From assembly GCF_029854195.1 (NCBI RefSeq), contig NZ_CP122960.1, forward strand, positions 1,804,001 to 1,868,000: a stretch of 64,000 nucleotides of DNA. Reading direction: 5' to 3'. The first letter of the stretch is position 1. Each line of letters starts with the position of its first letter. The position numbers were made by a program, and so were the translations under genes. Under the pieces are notes generated by a model. That model searched no databases. It had not been told where the DNA came from and was given only the letters and a program-made list of their open reading frames with translations. Source of the DNA: Amylibacter sp. IMCC11727 (GTDB lineage Bacteria > Pseudomonadota > Alphaproteobacteria > Rhodobacterales > Rhodobacteraceae). Shown here piece by piece: positions 42,124 through 51,180 of the stretch.

Positions 42124-43188
42124 ATGAACTGGCCTGATACCCGTCTTTGCGATCTTCTTTCGATCGAACACCCCATTATCCAAGCCCCAATGGCAGGGGC
42201 CACATCGCCCGACATGGCCATTGCGGCGGCCAATGCTGGGGCGCTCGGTTCGCTCGGCTGTGCGCTGCAAACGGTGGAACAGATGGCGGCTGACGTGGCG
42301 GCCGCAAAATCTGGCACGAATCGTGCGCTAAATTTCAACTTTTTCGTTCATAAACCACCACAACACGACCCCGTTCGCCACGCCGCCGCCATTGAACGCC
42401 TGCGTCCCTGGTACACCATGCAAGGCATTGATAAAGTTGTAGAACCGGCCGAAACGCATCCCCCTTTTGATCAAACCATGTGCGATGCGCTGCTTGATCA
42501 CGCGCCGCATGTTGTCAGCTTTCATTTCGGCCTGCCAGACCGATCCCTTGTGGATCAAATCAAAGCAAAAGGTTGCACGATCCTATCCTCTGCAACGTCC
42601 GCCGCAGAAGCCATTTGGCTCGAACGTCACGGCGCTGATGCGATCATTGCCCAAGGGTACGAAGCTGGCGGCCATAACGGTTGGTTTTTGCCGCGAAACG
42701 GTTCTGATGTGCCGGGCACAATGGCGCTCGTGCCGCGTGTCGTTGATGCGGTTGATGTTCCTGTCATTGCCGCAGGTGGCATTGCTGATGGGCGCGGTAT
42801 CGCAGCGGCCTTCATGCTTGGCGCGGCGGGCGTGCAAATTGGGACGGCCTTTCTGGCAACGCCTGAATGTCGCTCCCATGCTGTTCACAAAGACGCGGTG
42901 ATCAACGCCACCGGCGATGAAACGATGCACACCACGGCGTTTTCGGGACGCGCTGCACGCACGCTGACAAACGATTATGCCCGCGATATGGCAGATGTCA
43001 CGGACTGGCCTGATTTCCCGTTGATGAATGCCGCGACCGCACCGATCCGTGCGGCCACCGCCAAAGACGGCAGCGGCGATGCGTTTGCCTTGTGGGCAGG
43101 GCAGGGTGTTGGCTTGGCCCGAGCTGAAACCACAACAGAGGTTATTGAACGCCTTGTGGCGGAAGCCAAAGCCATTCTGAACCAATAG
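42124..43188 (+). CDS. Nitronate monooxygenase family protein
   Basis: An FMN-dependent nitronate monooxygenase or 2-nitropropane dioxygenase-type TIM barrel of 354 residues. Motifs: IEHPIIQAPMAGATSPDMAIAAANAGALGSLG at the start, HFGLPDRSLVDQIKAKG, IIAQGYEAGGHNG (FMN/active site), and VIAAGGIADGRGIAAAFMLGAAGVQIGTAFL (phosphate-binding). It detoxifies nitronates such as propionate 3-nitronate in known relatives; the natural substrate here is unknown. Confidence 0.9.
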   Translation: MNWPDTRLCDLLSIEHPIIQAPMAGATSPDMAIAAANAGALGSLGCALQTVEQMAADVAAAKSGTNRALNFNFFVHKPPQHDPVRHAAAIERLRPWYTMQGIDKVVEPAETHPPFDQTMCDALLDHAPHVVSFHFGLPDRSLVDQIKAKGCTILSSATSAAEAIWLERHGADAIIAQGYEAGGHNGWFLPRNGSDVPGTMALVPRVVDAVDVPVIAAGGIADGRGIAAAFMLGAAGVQIGTAFLATPECRSHAVHKDAVINATGDETMHTTAFSGRAARTLTNDYARDMADVTDWPDFPLMNAATAPIRAATAKDGSGDAFALWAGQGVGLARAETTTEVIERLVAEAKAILNQ

Positions 43189-43192
43189 GTCC

Positions 43193-43214
43193 TAGGGCCT
43201 GTTAACAGGCCCTA
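43193..43214. terminator. 22-bp perfect palindrome between convergent genes
   Basis: TAGGGCCT - GTTAAC - AGGCCCTA is a perfect palindrome between the nitronate monooxygenase gene and the convergent cinA gene; its right part contains the cinA stop. It can form an 8-bp stem with a 6-base loop and may act as a bidirectional terminator, although T runs are lacking. Confidence 0.55.
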
Positions 43215-43688
43215 ATCCAGCCGTTTATCGCGCAACGCCCGTAAGGCAAATTTCATGGCTTTTTTGCGCACTTTTGATCGGCCAAGCGCACCAAATTCCA
43301 CTGTGCTTGTGACAGTTGCTTCTGGTGTGGACAGGCCAAAACACACCCGTCCTTCGGGTTTGTGATCCGATCCACCTGGCCCTGCAATACCCGTGACACT
43401 GACGGCAATATCAGCTTTGGACTGACTTAACGCACCCACAGCCATTTCGGCGGCCACATCCTCAGACACCGCACCATGTGCGTTCAGCGTTTCCATACGA
43501 ACACCCAGCATCTCCACCTTGGCGTCATTGGAATAGGTCACAAATCCTCGCTCCATGACATCAGAGGATCCCGCAACGCTGGTTAATTGCGCGGCAACCA
43601 TGCCACCTGTGCAACTTTCCGCGGTGACGATTTTTTCACCCCGTTCACGACAGGCTGCCAGTGTTTCCGTTGCAAGCGTTTTTGCCAT
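43212..43688 (-). CDS. cinA: CinA C-terminal domain protein (NMN amidohydrolase, PncC-like)
   Basis: A 158-residue protein equal to the C-terminal domain of CinA, known in E. coli as PncC, which deamidates nicotinamide mononucleotide. ESCTGGMVAAQLTSVAGSSDVMERGFVTYSN is the family's core and SVTGIAGPGGSDHKPEGRVCFGL the second signature. There is no N-terminal MoCF domain. It follows pgpA with a 1-nt overlap. Confidence 0.93.
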   Translation of the reverse strand: MAKTLATETLAACRERGEKIVTAESCTGGMVAAQLTSVAGSSDVMERGFVTYSNDAKVEMLGVRMETLNAHGAVSEDVAAEMAVGALSQSKADIAVSVTGIAGPGGSDHKPEGRVCFGLSTPEATVTSTVEFGALGRSKVRKKAMKFALRALRDKRLD

Positions 43689-44179
43689 TATGAAAACCCT
43701 CCATGTGCCAAATATCCACCAATAGACAGAACAACAGCCGCCATTATACCCGCCAATACATCATCAAACATCACGCCAAACGGTGTGGATTTCTTGTCTG
43801 CCCAACTCACCGGCCACGGCTTCAGGATATCAAACAAACGAAACAGGAAAAATCCGCCAACCAACCCAGGCCAAGGCAGGATTGTTACGGATGACCCATG
43901 GGACCAAAGCACATAGGACAACGGCATCAAGGTAATCCACTGGCCCGCAACTTCATCAATCACAACCATACCTGGATCATGTTCCGCTTGGCCGCGAGTC
44001 ACTTCTGCTGTGGCCCACCAGCCGACGAAAAACACGACAATCGTCCCAATCAACAGTGCAGGAAACCCGCCAAGCGCGTGTAGCACGACCGCAAAGGGCA
44101 GGGCTGCTGCTGAGCCCCATGTTCCCGGAACCTTGGGCAGCAATCCTGCGTAAAACCACGTGGCAATCAGCTTGTTCAT
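43688..44179 (-). CDS. pgpA: Phosphatidylglycerophosphatase A
   Basis: A 163-residue integral membrane enzyme that dephosphorylates phosphatidylglycerol phosphate. GLLPKVPGTWGSAAALP, the acidic DPGMVVIDEVAGQWI motif and the C-terminal FGVMFDDVLAGIMAA are family signatures. It overlaps cinA downstream by 1 nt and ispDF upstream by 4 nt, so the three are one operon. Confidence 0.94.
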   Translation of the reverse strand: MNKLIATWFYAGLLPKVPGTWGSAAALPFAVVLHALGGFPALLIGTIVVFFVGWWATAEVTRGQAEHDPGMVVIDEVAGQWITLMPLSYVLWSHGSSVTILPWPGLVGGFFLFRLFDILKPWPVSWADKKSTPFGVMFDDVLAGIMAAVVLSIGGYLAHGGFS

Positions 44180-45318
44180 GATTTCACCAATGTCGCTGTG
44201 GCCAGCGCTGCGATACCTTCACCACGTCCCGTAAAACCAAGCGTTTCTGTTGTGGTTGCCTTCACGCTGATCCGATCAACTGCAACTCCTGTTATCTGGG
44301 CGAGCTTGTCTCGCATCGCCTGCGTATGAGGACCAATTTTGGGCATTTCGCAAATAATCGTGCAATCCAAATGGCTGATCTGAAAGCCGCGCTCTGTCGT
44401 ACGTTCCACCGCTTTGCGCAGAAAGATATCGCTCGCAGCACCTTTCCATTGTGGGTCAGAGGGTGGAAACCACTGGCCGATATCCCCTTCCGCCAGTGCC
44501 CCGAAAATCGCATCCGTCAGCGTGTGCATCGCCACATCCGCATCCGAATGCCCGACCAATCCGCGATCAAACGGAATGTCGACACCGTTCAACGTCACAT
44601 GATCACCCGGTCCAAACTTATGTACGTCAAACCCGTTGCCTGTTCGTATATCCACCGTTTTCCCCATCAGTTTTTCGGCTAGAGCAAAATCCTCAACCCG
44701 TGTAATTTTAATATTGGTATCAGACCCTTGTACGATCTCAACCGCGATGCCAAAGGCGCGTGCGGTTTCCACATCATCTGCCATGGGCACTGTTGTTGCG
44801 TTATGCGCATCAACGATATCTTTCAACGCAAATGCTTGGGGTGTTTGGGCCCGCCACAAATGATCGCGCGGCTGCGGTGTGGTGGCTTTGCCATCCTCAG
44901 CGTTCCAAAGCGCATCAACAACAGGCACGGCCAGCACTGCCGCCCGATGATCTTGTAATGCGCTCAGCAGGCCACCAATATCGGCTCGATCAATCAATGG
45001 CCGCGCCCCATCGTGGATCAACACATGACTGCCAGCACAGACCGCAAGCCCAAGGCGCACAGAGTCACTGCGCGTTTCCCCACCGCGCACAGGCTCCATC
45101 AAACGATCATCTCGAATGTCCGCAACCGCCTTTGCATAAAGGTCGGCGTCATCTGCGTGAATAACGACTCGAACGGCCCTAATCTCAGCATGGGACAAAC
45201 ATGCGCGGATCGTATGCGTTAAAACCGCAGCACCAGCGAGGGTGCGATATTGCTTGGGTGTCCCACCCCCCGCACGGGCGCCGCGCCCCGCCGCAACGAT
45301 TAATATTTCAGCATCCAT
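44176..45318 (-). CDS. ispDF: Bifunctional IspD/IspF (MEP cytidylyltransferase / MECDP synthase)
   Basis: Two non-consecutive steps of the MEP isoprenoid pathway in one 380-residue protein. IspD part (about residues 1-225): ILIVAAGRGARAGGGTPKQYRTL, IHDGARPLI and TPQAFALKDI. IspF part (about 228-380): RTGNGFDVHKFGPGDHVTLNG, HSDADVAMHTLTDAIFGALAEGDIGQWFPPSD with zinc ligands, and the C-terminal TTETLGFTGRGEGIAA. The fusion is common in alphaproteobacteria. It overlaps pgpA (ATGA). Confidence 0.96.
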   Translation of the reverse strand: MDAEILIVAAGRGARAGGGTPKQYRTLAGAAVLTHTIRACLSHAEIRAVRVVIHADDADLYAKAVADIRDDRLMEPVRGGETRSDSVRLGLAVCAGSHVLIHDGARPLIDRADIGGLLSALQDHRAAVLAVPVVDALWNAEDGKATTPQPRDHLWRAQTPQAFALKDIVDAHNATTVPMADDVETARAFGIAVEIVQGSDTNIKITRVEDFALAEKLMGKTVDIRTGNGFDVHKFGPGDHVTLNGVDIPFDRGLVGHSDADVAMHTLTDAIFGALAEGDIGQWFPPSDPQWKGAASDIFLRKAVERTTERGFQISHLDCTIICEMPKIGPHTQAMRDKLAQITGVAVDRISVKATTTETLGFTGRGEGIAALATATLVKS

Positions 45319-45426
45319 GCCAATTCCTTTGCTCCCCCTTCCATTACCGCGCGATGCGGTGCGTCACAATGGGGCAAAGCAGCATCAAATCCTTGCCAAA
45401 CCGCGCAAAATGCACAATTAAGCGGC

Positions 45427-46416
45427 ATGTCTCAGATAATGATCGGAAATAAGGCACTTGCCCCTCCTGTGTTTCTTGCCCCGCTGGCAGGGATCACCGA
45501 TCTGCCGTTCCGAAATCTGGTCACCAGCTTCGGGGCTGGGCTGGTTGTGTCTGAAATGATCGCCAGCGAAGAAATGATGCAGGCGCGACCTGGCACTTTG
45601 GCGCGCGCCGAGCTTGGTTTTGACAGCGAAAACACATCTGTGCAAATCGCGGGTCGCGATGCCTATTGGATGGCGGAATGCGCCAAACTCTGTGTGGGCA
45701 ATGGCGCGCAACTGCTTGATATCAATATGGGATGCCCTGCGAAGAAGGTCACGCAAGGGTATTCTGGTTCGGCCCTGATGAAAGACGTGGATTTCGCGCT
45801 TACCTTGATCGAAGCCGTGGTCGAAGCCGTCGATGTGCCTGTCACGCTGAAAACCCGTCTGGGTTGGGATGACAACATGCTGAACGCCCCACATCTTGCC
45901 AAAGGGGCTGAAGATGCAGGCGTGCAAATGATCACTATTCATGGTCGAACCCGGTGTCAGTTTTACAAAGGGTCCGCAGATTGGGCAGCCATCTCTCGCG
46001 TTAAACAGGCGGTTTCTGTCCCTGTAATTGCCAATGGTGATATCATTGATGATGCGAGCGCTGCCAAGGCGATGCAGCAATCTGGCGCGGACGGCGTGAT
46101 GGTTGGGCGCGGTGCGCAAGGGCGCCCATGGCAGCTGGCCCAAATAGCGTCAAAATTATTCGACACGCCGCCGCCTGTCATTCCCACGGGAACAAGTTTT
46201 TTAGACATGATTTCAGCGCATTATGAAGCCATGCTCACCTTCTATGGTGCGGACCTTGGCAACCGTGTCGCCCGCAAACATCTGGGGTGGTATATGGACA
46301 CCATGCCAACTCCCACGGACCTGCGCAAACGTATCTTTACCGAAAAAGATGGCGAAACAGTCCTGCGGCTGATCCGCGACTTGCCTGCGGAAAACCTGCA
46401 AATGGCCGCGCAATGA
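45427..46416 (+). CDS. dusB: tRNA-dihydrouridine synthase DusB
   Basis: FMN-dependent reductase making dihydrouridine in tRNA. The 329-residue protein shows FLAPLAGITDLPFRNLV, INMGCPAKKVTQGYSGSALMKD with the catalytic Cys, TIHGRTRCQFYKG, IANGDI and MVGRGAQGRPW. It is the first gene of the dusB-ntrB-ntrC order, conserved in alphaproteobacteria; its stop overlaps the ntrB start. Confidence 0.96.
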   Translation: MSQIMIGNKALAPPVFLAPLAGITDLPFRNLVTSFGAGLVVSEMIASEEMMQARPGTLARAELGFDSENTSVQIAGRDAYWMAECAKLCVGNGAQLLDINMGCPAKKVTQGYSGSALMKDVDFALTLIEAVVEAVDVPVTLKTRLGWDDNMLNAPHLAKGAEDAGVQMITIHGRTRCQFYKGSADWAAISRVKQAVSVPVIANGDIIDDASAAKAMQQSGADGVMVGRGAQGRPWQLAQIASKLFDTPPPVIPTGTSFLDMISAHYEAMLTFYGADLGNRVARKHLGWYMDTMPTPTDLRKRIFTEKDGETVLRLIRDLPAENLQMAAQ

Positions 46417-47486
46417 TCCCCGACTACGAACAAATCTGGGCGACTCTACCATTTCCTGCTTTTGTGCTGAACACGGATAACCAAATGCGCCACGCCAACA
46501 GTGCCGCAGAACAACTGGTCAAACTGTCCGCCAAACATCTGCAAACCCGTTCTGTTTCGTCGCTGTTTGGCGAAAACTCCGTCATTGCCGATACGGTGGC
46601 GCAGGCTCGGGCGAAATCGGGCTCGTTGATGCAATATAATGTGGATGTTGGGTTGAACGACATGGATCCGATCACCTGTAATGTACATGTGGGCCCACTT
46701 GATGCGGATGCAGACAGCCTTTTGTTGCTGATCCAACCCACAGGTGTTGCCCAAAAGATGAGCCGATCTATCACCCATATGGCAGCTGCACGATCCGTTG
46801 TGGCGATGTCTGCCATGCTAGCGCACGAATTGCGCAATCCGCTCGCGGGTATTTCAGGGGCGGCGCAGCTACTGGCTATGAACGCCAATGAAGAAGACCG
46901 CGAACTGACCGAGTTGATCGAAGCAGAAACCCGTCGCATCGGCAATCTGATCGACCGCGTTGAACACTTTGGCGATGACCGCCCTACGACCCTTGCAGCC
47001 GTAAACATCCACGATGTTCTGGATCGCGCAGTGCGCGCCGCCAGCGCAGGATTTGCCAGCCACATCGCATTTTCTGTAGCCTATGATCCATCCTTGCCTG
47101 ATGCGGCGGGTGATGCAGACCAACTGTTACAAGTGTTTCAAAACATTATTAAAAACGCCGCAGAGGCGATTGATGGAACCCACGGCAAAATCAAACTTCG
47201 CACATCCTACAACTCTGGCGTGAAATTCGCTGTAGGCGGCAATCGCACGCAGAATGTACCCTTGCAAATCGAAATCACCGACAACGGCAAAGGCATTCCT
47301 GATGCCCTGATAGCCGAAGTGTTCGATCCCTTTGTCACGTCAAAATCAAACGGCAGCGGGCTTGGCCTGCCGCTCGTTTCAAAAATCATTTCTGGCCATG
47401 GTGGCCTTGTCGAATGCGACAGCGCACCAGGGCGTACAACTTTCACCATTCGCCTTCCGCTTTGGCGCTCACAAATGGAAAGATAA
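46413..47486 (+). CDS. ntrB: Nitrogen regulation sensor histidine kinase NtrB
   Basis: Cytoplasmic histidine kinase that phosphorylates NtrC under nitrogen limitation. The start ATG 46413 overlaps the dusB stop and gives 357 residues. An N-terminal PAS domain (about 1-125, WATLPFPAFVLNTDNQMRHAN) precedes HisKA (MLAHELRNPLAGISGAAQLL, phosphoacceptor His) and HATPase (NIIKNAAEAI, DNGKGIP, SNGSGLGLPLVS). It is 2 nt from ntrC. The PII contacts that control NtrB in other species cannot be judged here. Confidence 0.95.
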   Translation: MIPDYEQIWATLPFPAFVLNTDNQMRHANSAAEQLVKLSAKHLQTRSVSSLFGENSVIADTVAQARAKSGSLMQYNVDVGLNDMDPITCNVHVGPLDADADSLLLLIQPTGVAQKMSRSITHMAAARSVVAMSAMLAHELRNPLAGISGAAQLLAMNANEEDRELTELIEAETRRIGNLIDRVEHFGDDRPTTLAAVNIHDVLDRAVRAASAGFASHIAFSVAYDPSLPDAAGDADQLLQVFQNIIKNAAEAIDGTHGKIKLRTSYNSGVKFAVGGNRTQNVPLQIEITDNGKGIPDALIAEVFDPFVTSKSNGSGLGLPLVSKIISGHGGLVECDSAPGRTTFTIRLPLWRSQMER

Positions 47487-47488
47487 TC

Positions 47489-48859
47489 ATGGATGGCACT
47501 GTTCTTGTTGCAGATGACGATCGCACAATTCGCACGGTTTTGTCCCAAGCCTTAACGCGCGCGGGGTGCAAAGTCCGTGCCACCAGCAATACCACAACCT
47601 TGTGGCGGTGGATCGAAGAAGGCGAAGGGGATGCGGTTATCTCCGATGTGATGATGCCCGATGGTAATGGGCTCGATCTGCTGCCCGCCATTCGGCGCAA
47701 ACGCCCTGATTTGCCCGTGATTGTAATTTCCGCGCAAAACACAGTTGTAACTGCCATTCGCGCCACGGACGCTGGGGCATTCGATTATGTGCCAAAACCA
47801 TTCGATCTGCGCGAACTTTTGTCCAAAGTGTCCAAAGCGCTGAGCCAATCAGGCCAAAACCTGCCCGTGGTTGACGCCCCGCAATCTGATGGTGAATTGC
47901 CCTTGGTCGGGGGCAGCCCTGCCATGCAAGAGGTCTACCGCATCGTGGCCCGTGTGGTGAACACGGACCTCAACGTTATGATCAACGGCGCCAGCGGGAC
48001 GGGTAAAGATTTGCTTGCCCGAGCATTGCACGACTTGGGCAATCGCGCAGGAGGGCAATTCCTGCGCATCAATTGTGGAACGGCCACACCCGATCAATTG
48101 GATTCGCAAGTCCTGTTTAGCGCAGGGCAGGGCGCAACAATCTATCTCGACGAAGTGGCAGAGCTGTCCTCACAAAGCCAAATTCATCTCTTGAACCTGA
48201 CCCAATCCGATAGCGTGCAATCCTTGGGCATTCGGTTTGTATCGTCCAGCAGCCGTCCCATGGTGCCTTTGATCAACGAAGGCGCGTTTCGCGAAGATCT
48301 GTTTTACCGCTTAAACGTCATGCCCATAGATTTGCCGCCATTGCGGGATCGAATCGACGATATTGTGCCTTTAACGCAGCATTTTTTGCGCACCAGCGCG
48401 GATCGCGGATTGCCGCTGAAAACCATCGCCAAGTCTGCTGTGGAACACATGCGCGTTGCGCCATGGTCTGGAAACGTGCGCGGCCTAGAAAATTTCGTTC
48501 AGCGGCTCGTGTTGCTTTGCCCAGATGATGAAATCAGCGCCAGCTTTGTGGCAGCACAGCTAAAGGCAGAGGCAGACCAAGCCGTCCCAAACACGCCAAT
48601 GGTCACAGACAAACTGTCTGCATCGGTCGAAGCACACATAAAACGTTACTTCGATCTGCATGGGGATGCTTTACCACCGCCCGGCCTTTATAACCGTGTT
48701 TTACGCGAAGTAGAGTTGCCCTTGCTGGCCCTGGCATTGTCCGCAACACGTGGAAATCAAATCAAAACGGCAGAGTTGTTGGGCATTAACCGAAATACGT
48801 TGCGCAAAAAGATCAAAGAGCACGATATTCAGGTGACACGCACCAAGAAAATGATGTAA
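47489..48859 (+). CDS. ntrC: Nitrogen regulation response regulator NtrC (no GAFTGA motif)
   Basis: Activator of nitrogen assimilation genes. The receiver has Asp10, Asp11 and phosphorylation site Asp53 (VISDVMMPDG). The AAA+ domain retains Walker A GASGTGKD but the segment where GAFTGA belongs reads VLFSAGQGATIYLDEV, with about twenty residues missing. A C-terminal Fis-type HTH (NQIKTAELLGINRNTLRKKI) follows. In Rhodobacter capsulatus NtrC also lacks GAFTGA and activates RNA polymerase with sigma-70 instead of sigma-54 (established), so the same is expected here. 456 residues. Confidence 0.95.
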   Translation: MDGTVLVADDDRTIRTVLSQALTRAGCKVRATSNTTTLWRWIEEGEGDAVISDVMMPDGNGLDLLPAIRRKRPDLPVIVISAQNTVVTAIRATDAGAFDYVPKPFDLRELLSKVSKALSQSGQNLPVVDAPQSDGELPLVGGSPAMQEVYRIVARVVNTDLNVMINGASGTGKDLLARALHDLGNRAGGQFLRINCGTATPDQLDSQVLFSAGQGATIYLDEVAELSSQSQIHLLNLTQSDSVQSLGIRFVSSSSRPMVPLINEGAFREDLFYRLNVMPIDLPPLRDRIDDIVPLTQHFLRTSADRGLPLKTIAKSAVEHMRVAPWSGNVRGLENFVQRLVLLCPDDEISASFVAAQLKAEADQAVPNTPMVTDKLSASVEAHIKRYFDLHGDALPPPGLYNRVLREVELPLLALALSATRGNQIKTAELLGINRNTLRKKIKEHDIQVTRTKKMM

Positions 48860-48906
48860 AACGGCCACAGTCGGCAGCGTAAGCCGAGTCTGATAGAGCA
48901 GAACCC

Positions 48907-51156
48907 ATGAACATTGGGAAAATTTGGCGGCGGTTGAACACGTGGCGTAAGCAGCGCCGCGTTCAGACCATTTTTGCAATCTCACTGGCGCTTATGGCGC
49001 CCTTGTTGGTTCTCTTCACCTATTTGGTGTTGCGTGCGTCAAACGGCTCTGTATCCAACGACCTGATCCGCTTCGTTCTGCTCCTCGATTTTGTGTATGT
49101 GTTGGTTGTCGCGGCCCTTGTTGGGCAACGTATTTTGCGCATGATGACAGCCCGATCCAAGAAAACGGCGGGCTCTCGGTTGCACCTGCGTTTGTCAGGC
49201 GTGTTTGCATTTGTCGCTTTGGTCCCCACAGTTTTGGTTGCGGTTATTTCCACGATTCTGCTGAACTTCGGCTTTGAAAACTGGTTTTCCACCCGCGTTC
49301 AGGATGTGGTTGGCAATTCATTGGCCGCCGCCCAAGCCTATGAAAACGAACAACGGGATGATCTGGTCACAGACGCGCAATTGTTGGCGCAATTTCTAAA
49401 CCAACAAAAACGCGTCCTCGGCTTTGCAGCAGAAAGTGAATTGCGCTCTTCCTTGACGTTGGGCCAACAACGCATTCAACGCGGTCTAAAAGAAGCCTAC
49501 GTGATCGACGGCGCTGCAAACCTAAAGGCACGCGGGGAACGCAGCTATCTTTTCGATTTCGAAGCCCCGTCGGAAAACAGCTTGTCACAAGCAGAAGAAG
49601 GCAAAACCGTTGTCATCCAAGACTGGGACAACAACGAATTTCGCGCTCTGATCCGCCTGTCATCTTATCCCGATCGCTACGTCTATGTGTCACGCACCGT
49701 GGATGGTGAAATCCTCAACCTTTTGGACGAAACCAAAGAAACAGTCGCGCTTTACAATCAGGGCGAACAGGAGCGGGACCAGTTGCTGTTTGACCTTGCC
49801 TTAATCTACCTCGGCTTTGCGCTCATCGTAATCCTTGCGGCCATCTGGCTTGGTCTCTGGTTTGCGGAACGTCTGGCGCGTCCCGTTGGGCGTCTTGCTG
49901 GGGCGGCGCAACGTGTCACGGCAGGGGATTTGAATGCCCGCGTGAAAGAAGAGCCGGGTGACGATGAAATCGCCATGCTTAGCCGGATTTTTAACCGCAT
50001 GACCCAACAAGTGAAACGCCAGCACGATGATCTGCGCGAAGCGAATGAGCGCACCGAACGCCGCCGCCGTCTGTTTGACAGCGTTCTGTCAGGGGTTACC
50101 GCAGGTGTCATTGGCCTAAACTCAGATGGCCAAATTGCCATGATGAACGCCGCCGCCGCACGGTTGCTGAACCTTGATATCGATGCGGATGTGGATAAAG
50201 AACTCATCCTTGCCGTGCCCGAATTTGCCACGTTGTTTTCCCAACTCGAAGGACGCAAAGCCAACGTTGCCCAAGACGAAATCCGCCTCACCCGCGCCGA
50301 CAGCCCCGAAATCCTATTGGTGCGCATGGCCGTGCGCACATCAGAAGAGGGGTATCTCGAAGGTTACGTTGTGACTTTTGACGATGTAACCTCATTGGTA
50401 TCCGCCCAACGTTTGGCCGCATGGGGCGACGTGGCCCGCCGCATTGCGCACGAGATTAAGAATCCCCTAACACCGATTCAGCTGTCCGCCGAACGTATGA
50501 AACGCAAATTTGGCCCCAAACTGGGCGAAGATGCCGCAGATTTGGAACAATACTCGGATGTCATTATTCGCCAAACCAATGACCTGCGCCGCATCGTGGA
50601 TGAGTTCTCAAAATTCGCCCGAATGCCTGAACCTGAACGGCGCCAAGAAGACCTCGCACAACTGATCCGCGATGTTGTCGTATTGCAGCAAGAAGCGTTG
50701 CAACCCACCCAAATCTCGCTTGATATGGAACGCACTGAAATCCACGCCAGCTTTGATGCGACGATGTTCAATCAAGCCTTTACAAACCTGATTAAGAACG
50801 CTGGCGAAGCCATTGATGGCATGGAAGAAAAACCAGCGGATTTCACCCCCGAAATTCGGGTGTCTGTGGTCAGTCACGAAGGTGCCACACATATCGAAAT
50901 CCAAGACAACGGTATGGGATTGCCCGCCGAAAACAGATCGCGCCTGTTCGAACCCTACGTGACGCACCGCGACAGTGGTACAGGCTTGGGCCTTCCGATT
51001 GTTAAGAAAATTATCGAAGAACATGGCGGCACGCTTGAGCTGTTAGACGCGCCGCCCTTTGATGAAACGGGACGGGTCGGTGCAATGGCACGTATCGTTT
51101 TGCCATTTGGAAATGAATTAGGTACAGTAAACGAAAACATAAAAGCGGCCCAATAA
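48907..51156 (+). CDS. ntrY: NtrY sensor histidine kinase
   Basis: Membrane histidine kinase pairing with NtrX. The 749-residue protein has several N-terminal transmembrane helices (ISLALMAPLLVLFTYLVL, FVLLLDFVYVLVVAALVG, FAFVALVPTVLVAVIS), a periplasmic segment, another helix near 300, HAMP (RPVGRLAGAAQRVTAGDLNARV), a PAS domain (SGVTAGVIGLNSDGQIAMMN), HisKA (RIAHEIKNPLTPIQLSAERM) and HATPase (NLIKNAGEAI, DNGMGLP, GTGLGLPIVKKI). In Rhizobiales and Rhodobacterales NtrYX responds to nitrogen or redox state. It is upstream of and cotranscribed with ntrX. Confidence 0.96.
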   Translation: MNIGKIWRRLNTWRKQRRVQTIFAISLALMAPLLVLFTYLVLRASNGSVSNDLIRFVLLLDFVYVLVVAALVGQRILRMMTARSKKTAGSRLHLRLSGVFAFVALVPTVLVAVISTILLNFGFENWFSTRVQDVVGNSLAAAQAYENEQRDDLVTDAQLLAQFLNQQKRVLGFAAESELRSSLTLGQQRIQRGLKEAYVIDGAANLKARGERSYLFDFEAPSENSLSQAEEGKTVVIQDWDNNEFRALIRLSSYPDRYVYVSRTVDGEILNLLDETKETVALYNQGEQERDQLLFDLALIYLGFALIVILAAIWLGLWFAERLARPVGRLAGAAQRVTAGDLNARVKEEPGDDEIAMLSRIFNRMTQQVKRQHDDLREANERTERRRRLFDSVLSGVTAGVIGLNSDGQIAMMNAAAARLLNLDIDADVDKELILAVPEFATLFSQLEGRKANVAQDEIRLTRADSPEILLVRMAVRTSEEGYLEGYVVTFDDVTSLVSAQRLAAWGDVARRIAHEIKNPLTPIQLSAERMKRKFGPKLGEDAADLEQYSDVIIRQTNDLRRIVDEFSKFARMPEPERRQEDLAQLIRDVVVLQQEALQPTQISLDMERTEIHASFDATMFNQAFTNLIKNAGEAIDGMEEKPADFTPEIRVSVVSHEGATHIEIQDNGMGLPAENRSRLFEPYVTHRDSGTGLGLPIVKKIIEEHGGTLELLDAPPFDETGRVGAMARIVLPFGNELGTVNENIKAAQ

Positions 51157-51180
51157 GGGCCCGAGCAGGAGTGGTAATTG

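Noticed and set aside
45418..46143. 241-codon minus-strand frame antisense to dusB
   Set aside because: The opposite strand has all DusB signatures; the antisense translation shows no recognisable motif.
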